DNA from: Lewinellaceae bacterium
GTDB taxonomy: Bacteria > Bacteroidota > Bacteroidia > Chitinophagales > Saprospiraceae
Reading direction: 5' to 3'
Length of the DNA: 64,000 nucleotides
Assembly (NCBI GenBank): GCA_016710765.1
Contig: JADJUJ010000012.1
Span: 62,001 to 126,000, forward strand
Shown here piece by piece: positions 9,217-19,500 of this stretch (its first letter is position 1; the number at the start of each line of letters is the position of its first letter). Made by a program: the position numbers and the translations under genes. Below the pieces are notes generated by a model. It was not told where the DNA came from. It did no database searches and saw nothing but the letters and a program-made list of their open reading frames with translations.

Positions 9217-9433
9217 TAACGTGAGTTTTGGATAAAATTTCCGATTTCCGATTACATGAATTCCGATTGTTGATTGGATTTAAGATTTTTGAATTATGAT
9301 TGTCTCGAAACCCCGTACCTATACGTGGTATTGATTTGAAATGATTTCGTGCTGTTTTCCCAAATCATAAATTTCAAATCCAATCAACAATCGGAATTCA
9401 TGTAATCGGAAATTTTATCCAAAACTCACGTTA
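9217..9433. repeat. Long imperfect inverted repeat (arms 9217-9281 and 9376-9433)
   Basis: The left arm begins TAACGTGAGTTTTGGATAAA and ends TTGTTGATTGGATTT. The right arm is its reverse complement over about 58 bp, except that the left arm carries a 7-bp tandem duplication (TTTCCGA). The spacer is about 94 bp. The right arm ends with the TAA stop codon of the HAD gene (9431-9433). A transcript through it would form a very long stem, so it may end the HAD transcript. It could also be a non-autonomous mobile element. Confidence 0.7.
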
Positions 9434-10255
9434 TTTAAAATATTTGGCGATGGACAGCGCCACACCATCTTCGATATTGGACGCTGTGATTTCCCCGGCA
9501 ACTTTTTTTAGCGCTTCATTGCCGTTGGCAACGGTAATTCCCAACCCAACGGTTGCCAGCATTTCGATGTCGTTGTAATTGTCACCAAATGCCATGGCTT
9601 CTTCCAATGGGTAGTGCAGATTTTGGTCCAGCAGCGTTTTAATGGCCACGGCTTTTGAAACTGATTTGCTGGAAAGTTCCAGGTAAGTTGATTTGGAGCG
9701 GTAAATGTTGAGTTCGTCACCGCACGCTTTTTGTAAAAAGTCTTCCAGTTGGTCTATTTCTTGTTCCGGGCCCATGCACATGATTTTGTGTGGTCCCTGC
9801 GCGTCGCGCTCCCAGGCGCTGATCAGTAGTTCAAAATCCTGAACAGCGGGCTGGACTTTGGTATTGTTTGCTTCCCGGTTAGCCCAGTAATCCATGCTTT
9901 GAACATACCAATCGTCATTCAAGTATAGGCTAACATGTATGGCGGTGTTTTGGGCAAAACCGTACACTTTTCGTGTAATTTCAACGGCAATGGGTACCGA
10001 TAACAGCACTACTGGTGTGGGTTGCTCAGCATGGAAAATCAATACCAAACCGCCATTGTAGCAGATTAAAGGGTACTGTTCAATGCCCAGGCTTTGCTGA
10101 ATGTGTCGCATGGCCTTTGGCATGCGCGATGACACCAGCACCACGGGCACCCGGTCTTTTATCCTGCCAATTTCCTGGATTGTTCTTGCAGCAAGTTCAC
10201 GGTTCTTATCCAAAAGCGTCCCATCGATGTCGGTAAAAATGATCTTGTATTCCAT
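9431..10255 (-). CDS. Cof-type HAD-superfamily sugar-phosphate/FMN phosphatase
   Basis: The protein has 274 residues, the usual length of the Cof/YidA (HAD class IIB) phosphatases. Motif I is DIDGT at 9-13 (nucleophile Asp9, acid/base Asp11). Motif II is VVLVSSRMP near 38-46. A conserved Lys of motif III lies in the SSKSVSKAVAIKTLL region, and motif IV is GDNYND at 224-229. The residues between about 85 and 190 form the alpha/beta cap that selects the substrate, normally a phosphorylated sugar or cofactor. It is cytosolic, with no signal peptide. The stop codon lies in the end of a long inverted repeat. The neighbouring helicase gene is divergent. Substrate cannot be told from sequence. Confidence 0.9.
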   Translation of the reverse strand: MEYKIIFTDIDGTLLDKNRELAARTIQEIGRIKDRVPVVLVSSRMPKAMRHIQQSLGIEQYPLICYNGGLVLIFHAEQPTPVVLLSVPIAVEITRKVYGFAQNTAIHVSLYLNDDWYVQSMDYWANREANNTKVQPAVQDFELLISAWERDAQGPHKIMCMGPEQEIDQLEDFLQKACGDELNIYRSKSTYLELSSKSVSKAVAIKTLLDQNLHYPLEEAMAFGDNYNDIEMLATVGLGITVANGNEALKKVAGEITASNIEDGVALSIAKYFK

Positions 10256-10460
10256 GGTGGTGCAATAAATGGGTGTTGGGTGTTGCTCTTTTTCTCAGCA
10301 GCAACAGCGGTCAGTAAATGCAGGACCTCCATTTCAGGACTCAAGATCGGGTAATCTTTCACAAACCTGTCTGCGGCCATCCTCAATTGCGTTATTTGCT
10401 ACCTGATCTTTTGTTTTTACCCCCCATCCATCTTTCCGTGCGCAAACCGGAAATCCGGCC

Positions 10461-10468
10461 TACCTTTG
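10461..10468 (+). promoter_or_regulatory. -7 box TACCTTTG four bases before the helicase start
   Basis: TACCTTTG is a perfect TAnnTTTG match ending four bases before the ATG at 10473. In Bacteroidota, transcription starts a few bases after this box, so the mRNA would begin at or next to the start codon, giving a leaderless or near-leaderless transcript. The -33 element is not clear. Confidence 0.5.
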
Positions 10469-10472
10469 TACT

Positions 10473-11792
10473 ATGCAAGTAAACCAACAACAGACTGCGC
10501 TTGATAGTCTTGGCATCAATGCCCTTAACGATATGCAGCAGGCCGCGCTTGCAGCCATTCCCGAACACAACAATACCATCATCCTGGCGCCAACGGGGTC
10601 CGGCAAAACTTTGGCCTTTCTGCTGCCGGTACTGCAATTGATGGATGCCGACACGCCAGGCGTGCAGTGCCTGATCCTTTCACCCACACGCGAACTGGCC
10701 ATTCAGATCGAACGGGTTTGGCAAAAAATGCAAACCGGACTTAAGGTGAACACCTGCTATGGCGGTCACCTGATGCAAACAGAAATCCAAAACCTGAGCC
10801 AGCCGCCTGCGCTGCTCATCGGTACGCCTGGTCGAATCCAGGAGCACATCACCCGTGGCTCGGTCGACCTGAGCAAGGTGCTAACCCTGGTGCTCGACGA
10901 ATTCGACAAGTCCTTGTCGATGGGCTTTCAGGAGCAGATGGCCGACATTCTGAAGTCGCTCACAGGACTGAAAAAACGCATCCTGGTTTCGGCTACCAAC
11001 AAACTCGATATCCCCGATTTTACGGGCATGAGCAACCCGAAAACATTGGATTTTACGGCTACAGAAAACACCACCGAGGGCCTTACGGTAAAGTCGGTAA
11101 TGGCTGTTAACGGCAACAAACTGGACGCACTTTTCCACCTGCTTTGTTTTCTGGGCGCCGAATCGACCCTTATTTTCTGCAATTTCCGGGAGAGCACCAC
11201 ACAGGTCGTGGCCATGTTGAAAGAAAAGGGCATTGAAAGCGCAGCATACCATGGTGGCATGGAACAGCTGGACCGGGAAAAGGCGCTGGTGCGCTTTCGC
11301 AATGGCAGCACGCAGTTTCTGGTGACTTCCGACCTGGCAGCCAGGGGGCTCGACATTCCGGCGGTGAAAAACGTAATTCACTACGAAACGCCCCAGAAAC
11401 ACACCGATTACCTGCACCGCAATGGCCGCACCGCCCGCATGCACGCCGAAGGGGTTGCCTGGCTGATTCTTTCCCCGGAAGAGCCCATACGGACTTACCT
11501 CACGGAAATGCCTGAGCAGCTGCGCATACCCAAAGACGCCGTGTTGCCAGAACCCAGCCCCTGGACCACCCTCTACATCAGCGGCGGCAAAAAGGACAAA
11601 CTCAGTAAAATGGACATCGTGGGCTTTTTTTCCAAAAAAGGAAACCTGGGCAAAGACGATCTGGGCCTCATCGAAGTGATGGACTTCATGTCGTTTGCAG
11701 CCGTCAAGAAAGACAAAGTGCATCACCTGCTGGCAGCAGTGCAAATGGAAAAAATGAAGGGGAAGAAGTACAAGATTGTGGTGGATGGGTAG
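10473..11792 (+). CDS. DEAD-box ATP-dependent RNA helicase, DbpA-like
   Basis: This is a 439-residue cytosolic helicase. The Walker A motif APTGSGKT is at 39-46, motif Ia PTRELAIQ follows, and TPGR is near 118. The Walker B box reads DEFD (142-145) instead of DEAD, and the SAT motif III is at 173-175. In the second RecA domain are ARGLD and HRNGRTAR. The last about 75 residues (TLYISGGKKDKLSKMDIVGFF ... MEKMKGKKYKI) have the shape of the DbpA RNA-binding domain. DbpA proteins bind a hairpin of 23S rRNA and act in large-subunit assembly; that role is inferred from the C-terminal domain. A -7 box lies directly before the start. The gene stands alone. Confidence 0.9.
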   Translation: MQVNQQQTALDSLGINALNDMQQAALAAIPEHNNTIILAPTGSGKTLAFLLPVLQLMDADTPGVQCLILSPTRELAIQIERVWQKMQTGLKVNTCYGGHLMQTEIQNLSQPPALLIGTPGRIQEHITRGSVDLSKVLTLVLDEFDKSLSMGFQEQMADILKSLTGLKKRILVSATNKLDIPDFTGMSNPKTLDFTATENTTEGLTVKSVMAVNGNKLDALFHLLCFLGAESTLIFCNFRESTTQVVAMLKEKGIESAAYHGGMEQLDREKALVRFRNGSTQFLVTSDLAARGLDIPAVKNVIHYETPQKHTDYLHRNGRTARMHAEGVAWLILSPEEPIRTYLTEMPEQLRIPKDAVLPEPSPWTTLYISGGKKDKLSKMDIVGFFSKKGNLGKDDLGLIEVMDFMSFAAVKKDKVHHLLAAVQMEKMKGKKYKIVVDG

Positions 11793-11969
11793 AAGAGCTG
11801 TCTTGGAGCCTGTTTGCCAAGGCTCATGGTGTGGCAACCCAAAGTATGGTAAATGTATTTTTACTATGGCATTATTAAAACATGCTGGCTACACAGTGAC
11901 TGTTTACCCAGATTCGACTTTTAGCAAAAGTACAGGTATGGCTATTCTGTCATATCAAATAAAATCTGC

Positions 11970-11977
11970 TACTTTTG
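11970..11977 (+). promoter_or_regulatory. Putative -7 box TACTTTTG for the Asp-box T9SS gene
   Basis: TACTTTTG matches TAnnTTTG perfectly and sits 46 nt before the ATG at 12024, giving a predicted leader of about 40 nt. The gap between the helicase and this gene holds nothing else that I can recognise; a short frame at 11776-12027 has no protein-like features. Confidence 0.45.
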
Positions 11978-12023
11978 TTGCTAGAATTGCCCGATACCTT
12001 AATCTTTATGTTTTACGCTTATC

Positions 12024-14897
12024 ATGAAAAGTGCTGCCCGCTTCGCCCCTTTGTGCCTACTTGCATTTTGCCTCCAATTGGCTGGAATAAATGCCCAGAC
12101 GACCAACCCTCCAAGCGATACTGCTGACTTCCCCTATTGGTGGAACATGATGCAGGATCCAAATGTGCCTTTTAAGGCCACCCAAAGCGCCTTTTACACC
12201 TACTGGGCCAACCGCGACATCAACGTCAAGGGCAACGGATACAAAGTATTCAAACGCTGGGAGTACATCAATGAATACCGGGTGATGCCCAATGGCAAAT
12301 TGCGGCCGCCAACGTATGTCTGGGATGTATACCACGACCAAATACGTCAGCAGGGCGCTGCCGACCGATCCCTCAGTGGAAACTGGGGACTGGTGGGACC
12401 CAGCGCTTACCCCACCAACAACACCGGCCAACCTACGGGTATGGGCAGGGTCAATGCCATTGCATTTCATCCCACCGATGCCAACATCATCTATGTGGGG
12501 TCTCCCTCCGGTGGTTTTTGGAAAACCACCAATGGCGGGAGCAGCTGGACCAACCTTACCTCCAATTTACCCACGCTGGGGGTTTCTTCCATCATCGTGC
12601 ACCCCACCAACCCCAACATCATTTACATCGGTACAGGCGACCGCGATTCAGGTGACGCGCCTGGTCTGGGTGTGTTTAAAAGCACCAATGGCGGTACTAC
12701 CTGGACGCAAATGACCAATGGCATGGATGCCGGCAGTACGGTGCATGCCATGGTGATGCACCCTACCAACCATGATACCCTTTTTGCCGGTACCAGCACT
12801 GGGCTTTACCGCTCTGTGAATGGGGGCGGATCGTGGGCGCAGGCGCTTACAGGTAATGTTTGGAAGGATCTTAAATACAAGCCAGGCGACCCTTCTGTAC
12901 TTTACGCTGCCTATGGCGGCCTATATTATCGCTCCAACAATGGCGGTTTCCCTGGCGGCTGGACCAACATTACCCTGCCAGTCACTGGTTCACGGATTGT
13001 GCTTGGTGTATCCGCAGCCGATCCTACCTACCTGTACATCGTGCAATCCAGCACTACATTCAAGGCTTTGTTACGCTCGACGGACAGTGGGTTGACGTTT
13101 GCCACCATGTCGACTACCCCCAACATCATGGGGTATGCCTGTGCGGGGGATGACATGAGTGGGCAGGGCAACTACGACCTGGCCGTTGCTGTGGACCCAA
13201 CGAATGTCAATACCGTGTACGTCAGCAGCATCAACAACTGGAAAAGTACCGATCAGGGCGCTACCTGGAGCATCGTGTCGCACTGGGTGGGCAGTATGTA
13301 TGGCACCAACTGCGCTGCTTCGCACCATGCCGATCAACATGTGGCGGTATGGTCGCCGCTCAATGGCAGGCTGTATTTGGGCCACGACGGCGGTATCAGT
13401 TATACCGCTGATGGCGGCAGCACCTGGACACAGATCACCAACAACCTGGAAATTGCCCAGGTTTATAAAATTGGCCAGAGCGCAACAAACATCAATTACA
13501 CCATGAACGGGTACCAGGACAATGGCTCGGCCTTTCGCAATACCTTTGCATTTACCACGGTGCGCGGTGGCGATGGCATGGAATGCGCCATTGACTACAC
13601 CGATCCCAACTACCGTTACCTGACCAATCCAAATGGCAATATTTCCCGCTCCAGCGGAGGCGGGTATTCCAACATAGCGGGCAACGGATACAATGGCATT
13701 AATGAAAGTGGGGCGTGGGTGACGCCTTACGCCTTGCATAAATTCGGTCCCGACACAATGTTTGTAGGCTACAAAAATGTTTGGCGCTCCAGCAACGTCA
13801 AGGCGAGCCCTTCCAGTAGTGTGGCCTGGGGTAAAATGTCGACTGGTGAAACCGTGAATTGTATTGCCCTTGAGCAGTCTGAGGCCAACCGAAATATCCT
13901 GTATGTGGTGCGAAATATGCAGGTCAAACGAACGGACAATGCCAATGACGCTACGGGTTCGGTAACCTGGACGAGCTGCGCCTTGCCAGGAGGATATACC
14001 CCTACCGATATCAAAACCCACCCCACCGATGCTAACATCGTGTATGCAACCGCGCATTTTGGCGTATACAAATCCACGGACAAAGGCGCTACCTGGACAG
14101 ATATTTCCGGTACGCTGCCCGCCTTGTTTACCAATTGCCTGGTGTACGATACCAACAGCGATGAAGGTTTGTATGTCGGAAACGAAACGGGTGTTTGGTA
14201 CAAAGATGTAACCCTTCCCGACTGGATCAATTTCAGCACCGGTTTACCCATTGTTGATGTCCGGGAATTGGAAATTTTTGCCGATGCCGATCCGGCCAAC
14301 AGCCTGCTTTTTGCGGCTACCTACGGACGGGGGTTGTGGATGAGCAATTTGTACGTTACAACGCCTTTGCCCGTGGAAATTGCCTATTTTAATGCAAAAT
14401 GCGATCAGCACCGGGTTTCACTGCAGTGGGCAACGGCCTCAGAATTCAGCAACAACTATTTTACCCTGGAGCGCTCCGCTGATGGTTTGGTTTGGCGCGA
14501 TATCGGAACCCAAACAGGCGCCGGAAACAGTAATACATTTATTCCTTATCAAATGTTTGACAATGCTCCACTGGCAGGTCAAACGTATTATCGCTTGCGA
14601 CAAACCGACTATGACGGCAAACAGAAATGGAGCAACATAATTACCTCCAATTGTTTCCAGGAAGATGGGTTACGGCTCCGAATTTACCCCAACCCTTCCG
14701 CTGGAGCAGTGACGATTACGGGCTTCGACAAGGCCTCTTTTCTGCAAGTATTCAACAGTCTGGGAGCCCTGGTGTTTCAAAGTGAAATTTATGATGAAAC
14801 GGGTTCCATCCAACTCGATAACCTGGAGCGCGGCGTGTATTTTGTAGAACTGAGTACCGGGCAAAAAGTGGAGGCGAAAAAACTTGTTGTGGAGTAA
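12024..14897 (+). CDS. Secreted Asp-box (BNR/sortilin-like) beta-propeller protein with T9SS sorting domain
   Basis: The 957-residue protein begins with a signal peptide MKSAARFAPLCLLAFCLQLAGINAQ. Residues about 115-770 contain many Asp-box repeats of the kind seen in sortilin/VPS10 and xyloglucanase propellers: STNGGTTWTQM, SVNGGGSWAQAL, STDQGATWSIV, TADGGSTWTQI and STDKGATWTDI. These are paired with strands such as NIIYVGSPSGGFWKT and HPTNPNIIYIGTGD. Residues about 775-870 are the usual Ig-like module before the sorting domain (PVEIAYFNAKCDQHRVSLQWATASE). The end (RIYPNPSAGAVTI ... GVYFVELSTGQKVEAKKLVVE) is a type A T9SS sorting domain. It should be exported across the outer membrane and anchored or released. 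The ligand or substrate is unknown; Asp-box propellers serve in glycoside hydrolases and adhesins alike. Confidence 0.88.
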   Translation: MKSAARFAPLCLLAFCLQLAGINAQTTNPPSDTADFPYWWNMMQDPNVPFKATQSAFYTYWANRDINVKGNGYKVFKRWEYINEYRVMPNGKLRPPTYVWDVYHDQIRQQGAADRSLSGNWGLVGPSAYPTNNTGQPTGMGRVNAIAFHPTDANIIYVGSPSGGFWKTTNGGSSWTNLTSNLPTLGVSSIIVHPTNPNIIYIGTGDRDSGDAPGLGVFKSTNGGTTWTQMTNGMDAGSTVHAMVMHPTNHDTLFAGTSTGLYRSVNGGGSWAQALTGNVWKDLKYKPGDPSVLYAAYGGLYYRSNNGGFPGGWTNITLPVTGSRIVLGVSAADPTYLYIVQSSTTFKALLRSTDSGLTFATMSTTPNIMGYACAGDDMSGQGNYDLAVAVDPTNVNTVYVSSINNWKSTDQGATWSIVSHWVGSMYGTNCAASHHADQHVAVWSPLNGRLYLGHDGGISYTADGGSTWTQITNNLEIAQVYKIGQSATNINYTMNGYQDNGSAFRNTFAFTTVRGGDGMECAIDYTDPNYRYLTNPNGNISRSSGGGYSNIAGNGYNGINESGAWVTPYALHKFGPDTMFVGYKNVWRSSNVKASPSSSVAWGKMSTGETVNCIALEQSEANRNILYVVRNMQVKRTDNANDATGSVTWTSCALPGGYTPTDIKTHPTDANIVYATAHFGVYKSTDKGATWTDISGTLPALFTNCLVYDTNSDEGLYVGNETGVWYKDVTLPDWINFSTGLPIVDVRELEIFADADPANSLLFAATYGRGLWMSNLYVTTPLPVEIAYFNAKCDQHRVSLQWATASEFSNNYFTLERSADGLVWRDIGTQTGAGNSNTFIPYQMFDNAPLAGQTYYRLRQTDYDGKQKWSNIITSNCFQEDGLRLRIYPNPSAGAVTITGFDKASFLQVFNSLGALVFQSEIYDETGSIQLDNLERGVYFVELSTGQKVEAKKLVVE

Positions 14898-14943
14898 GGC
14901 TGCAACATTTTAAATTAAAAACAAACGGGAAGTTGCCGCTGTT

Positions 14944-16530
14944 TCAATGCGCAGGCAAATCCTGTTGCTTGCGTTTGAGCAGATCAAACAGAAAAATTTT
15001 TTCAGCCCCCCCATTCAACTCAAAAACCTGGGGGAGCGACAAGTTTTGCGTAAAACCTTTCATGTTCGAGGGTAATTTTTCACCTATATATACCCAGATA
15101 TTGGCTTGTTCTTCATCGCGCAGCCGTTCTATCACCAAGGGTTTCAGGGCCGTCTCCTCTACCGACCAGCCTCTGCGCTGCGCAGGGTACAAGATTTTCG
15201 GGTTTCGGCAGTCCATGTCCTTGTAGCTTACAATGACCAGGGATGTGTCTGGCGTGTTTACACGTATGGTTTGCGCAATTTCCTGGCAATCCGTGTCGAT
15301 TTGGTAATAATAATGCTCGGCATAAAGCCAATTGGCGGTCAGCAGCAACCCGAAAAGCAGGGGGGCAAACTGCTGTTTAGTGCCAGAGTTGGATAAAATT
15401 CCCCGGGCACATAGTACCGCTACCGGCGCAAGCAGCGGCAGCTGGTAGTAATTGTGTACCACGTTGAGGTTGAAAAAAATCAGGACATAAGCGGCCAAGC
15501 CAACAATCCACCACAACAGAATGCGCACATTGGGGAGATTCTGCAGGCGTCGGAATCCAAACAGTGAAAAAAAGATGCCACCCAGACCGCAGACTTCCAG
15601 TACTCCGCGTTGCAGCAGTACCTTCCAGTGGTAGGCCGTAAGCCGCTGCTGTAAGGTGCCAAAATACCAGGACAAGTTGTTGTCGAATTTTCGAAAGTGG
15701 AGGATGTAATCAAGGTTAGGAGAGACACTGTTGAGGGCCGTTGCATGCGTTTGCCAGGCCCAGAAACACCCGAAAGCAAGGGCGTACACCCAGGCGCGTT
15801 GCAGTACCCATTTCAAGGATTTTGTATGGGCTGCATAGGCAAGCATGGGCAAGGCAAAGTAAAATGCGTAGGGCGCTTTGATCACAAAAGCAAGGCTGGC
15901 CGCAACACTGCTGAGCAAGAGGAAGGCCCATCGCCGGTGATGCACACCAAGCAAATAGTAATACACCATGGCATGCGACAGCATGATCGCCGAAAAATCG
16001 ATGTGCACCGCCCTGGAATAATAAATGCTCAGCGGTAGGGCCATGTACACCAAACTAGCCCAACGCGCCAATTCGGACCCAAAAAGCAGGGCGATAACTT
16101 TATAAAAAAAGTATACTGCGCCGGCGAAAAGCAGCAAAAAAAGCAGTCGGGCCAACGGAATAGATGGCCCAAAGACGCGGTATGCAGCGGCTATGAGCGC
16201 TTCAGGCAAGGGACACTCCAGCGCAAGTGTATTATTGGCGCCCATCCAGCAGACCCTTGGGTGCAACACGTCAATGCCATTTTCATAAAAATCCTGGATG
16301 TAGAACGCGGTGTCGGATTGCCGCCAGTCGTGTGGGGCATCAATGGCGCTTCCAAAGTGAAGGAAGCGCAGCAAAAACAGTAAGATGATGGCTACTGGGA
16401 AGAAATATGCCGCGAAGGGTTTCAAATTTTTAAGGGTAAATATAAACAATAGAGGCATCGGTATGGGTAACTTTTTACCCATTGCCGATGCCCCATTATT
16501 AGAAAACACCTTAATGTAATGTTTGGCCAC
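14944..16530 (-). CDS. Polytopic membrane glycosyltransferase (ArnT/PMT-like, dolichyl-phosphate-mannose family)
   Basis: About ten hydrophobic segments run from residue 40 to 410, followed by a soluble C-terminal domain of about 110 residues. The first large external loop has DAPHDWRQSDTAFY, the acidic loop typical of lipid-linked-sugar transferases of the GT-C fold. ALECPLPEALIAAAYRVFG follows, as in members annotated as GT83/39-like. Such enzymes move a sugar from a polyprenyl carrier to a periplasmic acceptor; the acceptor is unknown here. The start is uncertain. The farthest ATG (16530) and the next (16482) lie upstream of or inside the 16454-16492 hairpin. The ATG at 16456-16458 would start exactly at the first hydrophobic part (MPLLFIFTLKNLKPFAAYF) and may be the real one. 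Confidence 0.75.
   Translation of the reverse strand: MAKHYIKVFSNNGASAMGKKLPIPMPLLFIFTLKNLKPFAAYFFPVAIILLFLLRFLHFGSAIDAPHDWRQSDTAFYIQDFYENGIDVLHPRVCWMGANNTLALECPLPEALIAAAYRVFGPSIPLARLLFLLLFAGAVYFFYKVIALLFGSELARWASLVYMALPLSIYYSRAVHIDFSAIMLSHAMVYYYLLGVHHRRWAFLLLSSVAASLAFVIKAPYAFYFALPMLAYAAHTKSLKWVLQRAWVYALAFGCFWAWQTHATALNSVSPNLDYILHFRKFDNNLSWYFGTLQQRLTAYHWKVLLQRGVLEVCGLGGIFFSLFGFRRLQNLPNVRILLWWIVGLAAYVLIFFNLNVVHNYYQLPLLAPVAVLCARGILSNSGTKQQFAPLLFGLLLTANWLYAEHYYYQIDTDCQEIAQTIRVNTPDTSLVIVSYKDMDCRNPKILYPAQRRGWSVEETALKPLVIERLRDEEQANIWVYIGEKLPSNMKGFTQNLSLPQVFELNGGAEKIFLFDLLKRKQQDLPAH
16454..16492 (-). terminator. Strong hairpin between the giant HYR gene and the glycosyltransferase
   Basis: The arms GGCATCGGTATGGGTAA (16454-16470) and TTACCCATTGCCGATGCC (16475-16492) pair almost fully over 17 bp with a four-base loop. 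It lies about 73 nt after the stop of the giant gene on its strand. There is no good T-run after it, so it may be a processing or attenuating hairpin rather than an intrinsic terminator. Confidence 0.5.
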
Positions 16531-16564
16531 CGCCCTCTGAACGAAGCGATGGCCAAGCCAGTAA

Positions 16565-19500
16565 TTATTGTTTCACAAACCGACTTGTTGCCAGCAAGCG
16601 GCCATCCGATACCAACTGCAGGAAGTACAAACCGGCAGGAAGTTGTTGGGTATCGATGCTTTGACGCAGCAAACCAGGCGCAGCCCGCTCTTCCTGTACC
16701 AGTCGGCCGGTGAGGTCGAGTATGCGGAAGTGCCAATCTGGCGCAGCGGTTTGCGAAAGGTTAACCGAGAACCTTCCATCATTCGGATTGGGAACAATGC
16801 GCATGCTCCAGTTTTCTGCCCCATTGTTATGCGTGCCCGTAAAGATGGAATCAGATTGTTCAATACAAAGGTTGTCTACCGAAACGATGGACGCGGCATC
16901 AGGGTCATCATAGGCAAGATCATTTTCCACCAGTAAACTCAGGTAGTAATTCCCGCTCAGCGACGGCAATTCGAAACTACTGCCAGCAGCATTCCAGTTG
17001 TCGCCCGTGGCACTGATCGGTATTCTGCCAATTTCGTAACATCCCATGTTGCAATCGGGAATCCCCAGCGGGCTTTCGCTGATGCGAATTACCAATTCTG
17101 TTCCTGGCTGTAAATCAGAAGCATAAGCCTGGTACCAGAGCATCATCCGCCCGCGTGGCTTGGGATCCAACGGGATGGGATGGTCCAGGATATCGATGAT
17201 GGGCAGGCATTTGCCCGACAAGGTTACGCTGAAAGGCTCAAGCGAGCCGGCTGCTGCAATGCGCGGCGAGCCGGCGCGGTTAGTCCAGCCCTCCGAGACG
17301 CCGCCACTGCCCAGAATACCGGTCTGCGCGTTTTGGTCGAAGCCCGGATTGGTCAAGATGTTTCCGCTGCAAGCGCCCCCGACGATGATGCAATTGATGT
17401 TGACGGTTTGTTTGAACGTTTTTTCACAGGCCACGGTACCGTCAGGGTTCAGCCGGTATACCCGCATGCAAATGGTGTAGGTTCCAATGCTGCCGTTCGG
17501 GAAAACATGGGTGAAGGGCTGGTTGGATAGTGTGGTTCCGGTGGCTACGGTGCCGGTGCCAAGCAGAATGGTCCAGTCCACCTTGTCGCAGTCGTTGGCC
17601 TTATTGGGTTTGAACAGCCATTTGCAGGTACCCTGGTCGAAATCGTAGGTATAACTGAACCCGGCCATTACGCTCTGGTAGAAGGCATCGTCGCAGGGGC
17701 AGTCTGGGTTGGCACAACCGGTCACGTTAAAGTTGAGTGTGCAGGAGCAGGTGTCGTTGCCGCAAATGCCGGTCAACGTAACCGTGTACAAACCATCGCC
17801 CTGGCTGAAGGTTGCCTGGTTCATCGGAATGCTAAACCACGGGCCGGGTTGCGACCCGGAACCTACCACCATGGCGCCTTTCTTAATTTCCCAAACCAAA
17901 CTGGTACCGGCACAGGTTGCAGGGTCACAAACCAGTTTGCCGGTGATTTTGTAAGGTTTCCCTGGCGGCGGACAAGAAATGTCCAGTGGCGGGTTGTCGC
18001 AGCTCAGCGACTGGCTGAAACCGGTCTTTTTGTTCACCACTTTTATTTTTTCAAACATGCCGCAGTGGCAGGTATCACAACCATCCGACACGATGGTGAT
18101 GGCACAGAAACAGGTATCGAGCCCGCAAATGCCGTAGAAACTCAGCTGGTAAATACCGGCAGTGCTGAATACGTTCGGATTCAGGCTGATGCTAAAGCCC
18201 GGACTGGCCACGGTGGAACTTCCAAGTGAAACACCAGGGCCTTGCAAGGACCAGGAAATCTGGTTGTCCTGCAGGCAATCGGTTCCCAGGCACCCGAAGT
18301 TGCCACTGAGTTGGAACACAGCGCCCTGGGCACAATTGGCGGCAATGCTGTCGCCACAGGCTACTGGTAAGTTGGGCACGCCTGGGAATACCCGGTAACT
18401 CATGTCGCTGAAACCACCGCAATGGCAAAGGGTATCACAGACCACATCTACGGTGGTGCACATGAGTTTGAAATTGCAGTCGTCAAATACATTCACACAA
18501 ATGGTATAGGTTCCGCTGTTGCTGAAATTGAACACCCAGGAACCCGTTGTGGGCACGATAACCTGCAATACTGGTGGCCCGCCCACCAGGTAGGGTGGCG
18601 AGCTGAACAGATAGCAGGAGTCGAATTGCGGCGCAGTTACCGTAATGGAGCAGCCAATCTGCACAACGGTAAAGCCGATGGCCAATAAACTGTCGAATAC
18701 CGATTCTTCCGCACAACAAGGCGGCGGACAACCATCTGAAAGAATGATGAAGGTACATTCGCAGGTATCTTGTCCGCAGATGGCCTGGAGCGTCAGTTGG
18801 TAGGCTCCGGCCGTATTAAAGTAATTGGCCGGAAGCGTAATCTGGAATCCTGGAACAGCATAAACCAAACCGCTTTGGGGTGCGTCAGGGCCTGTTAGCG
18901 ACCAGTACATGGGCACATCAGGTGTGCAGTTATCTCCCTGGCAGAGGAAGTTGCCGCTGATCTGTAACGGACTGCCGCTGTCGCAGTGGCTGTTAAGGGT
19001 GTCCCCGCATGCGATGGGTATGTTGGGTACGCCCGGAAGCGGACGGTAACTCATGTCGCTGAAAGTCCCGCAGTGGCAGGCCGACATGCACGGTGGTACC
19101 ACCAGGTTGATCGGGCAAATACAGGTGTCGTCGCCACAGTACCCTGTTAGTACGAGTTGGTAATTGCCCGGCCCTGGGAAGCTCTGGTAGGAAAAGCCCG
19201 GAATCTGGAAGAAATTGGTGCTGTTGAAAAGCGGTACAGAACCGCTGAAAATCACTTGTCCGTTGCCGATCATCTGGTAGTCCACCATTTGCGAACAAGA
19301 GTCGGGGCAGATCATGTTGCCCTGGAAATGGTACAGGTCATCTGTAGGGATGCAGGGCAGGGTTAATGCTGGCTGATTGTTGCAACTTACCTGCAGGTCG
19401 GGAATGCCTGGGATGTTAGAAAACGCCAGGTTGCTGAAGCCCAGACAGGAACAACTGTCCGGACATTTGGGCAAGGTGAAACATATCTGCGTTGGGTTGG

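Noticed and set aside
9217..9433. CRISPR array
   Set aside because: The repeats here and elsewhere are inverted pairs, not regularly spaced direct repeats with unique spacers. No cas gene is present.
10159..10386. A minus-strand frame overlapping the start of the HAD gene
   Set aside because: It overlaps the HAD gene in another frame and shows no recognisable motif or start context.
11776..12027. An 83-codon plus-strand frame between the helicase and the Asp-box gene
   Set aside because: Its composition is not protein-like, it overlaps both neighbours' ends, and a promoter box for the next gene lies inside it.
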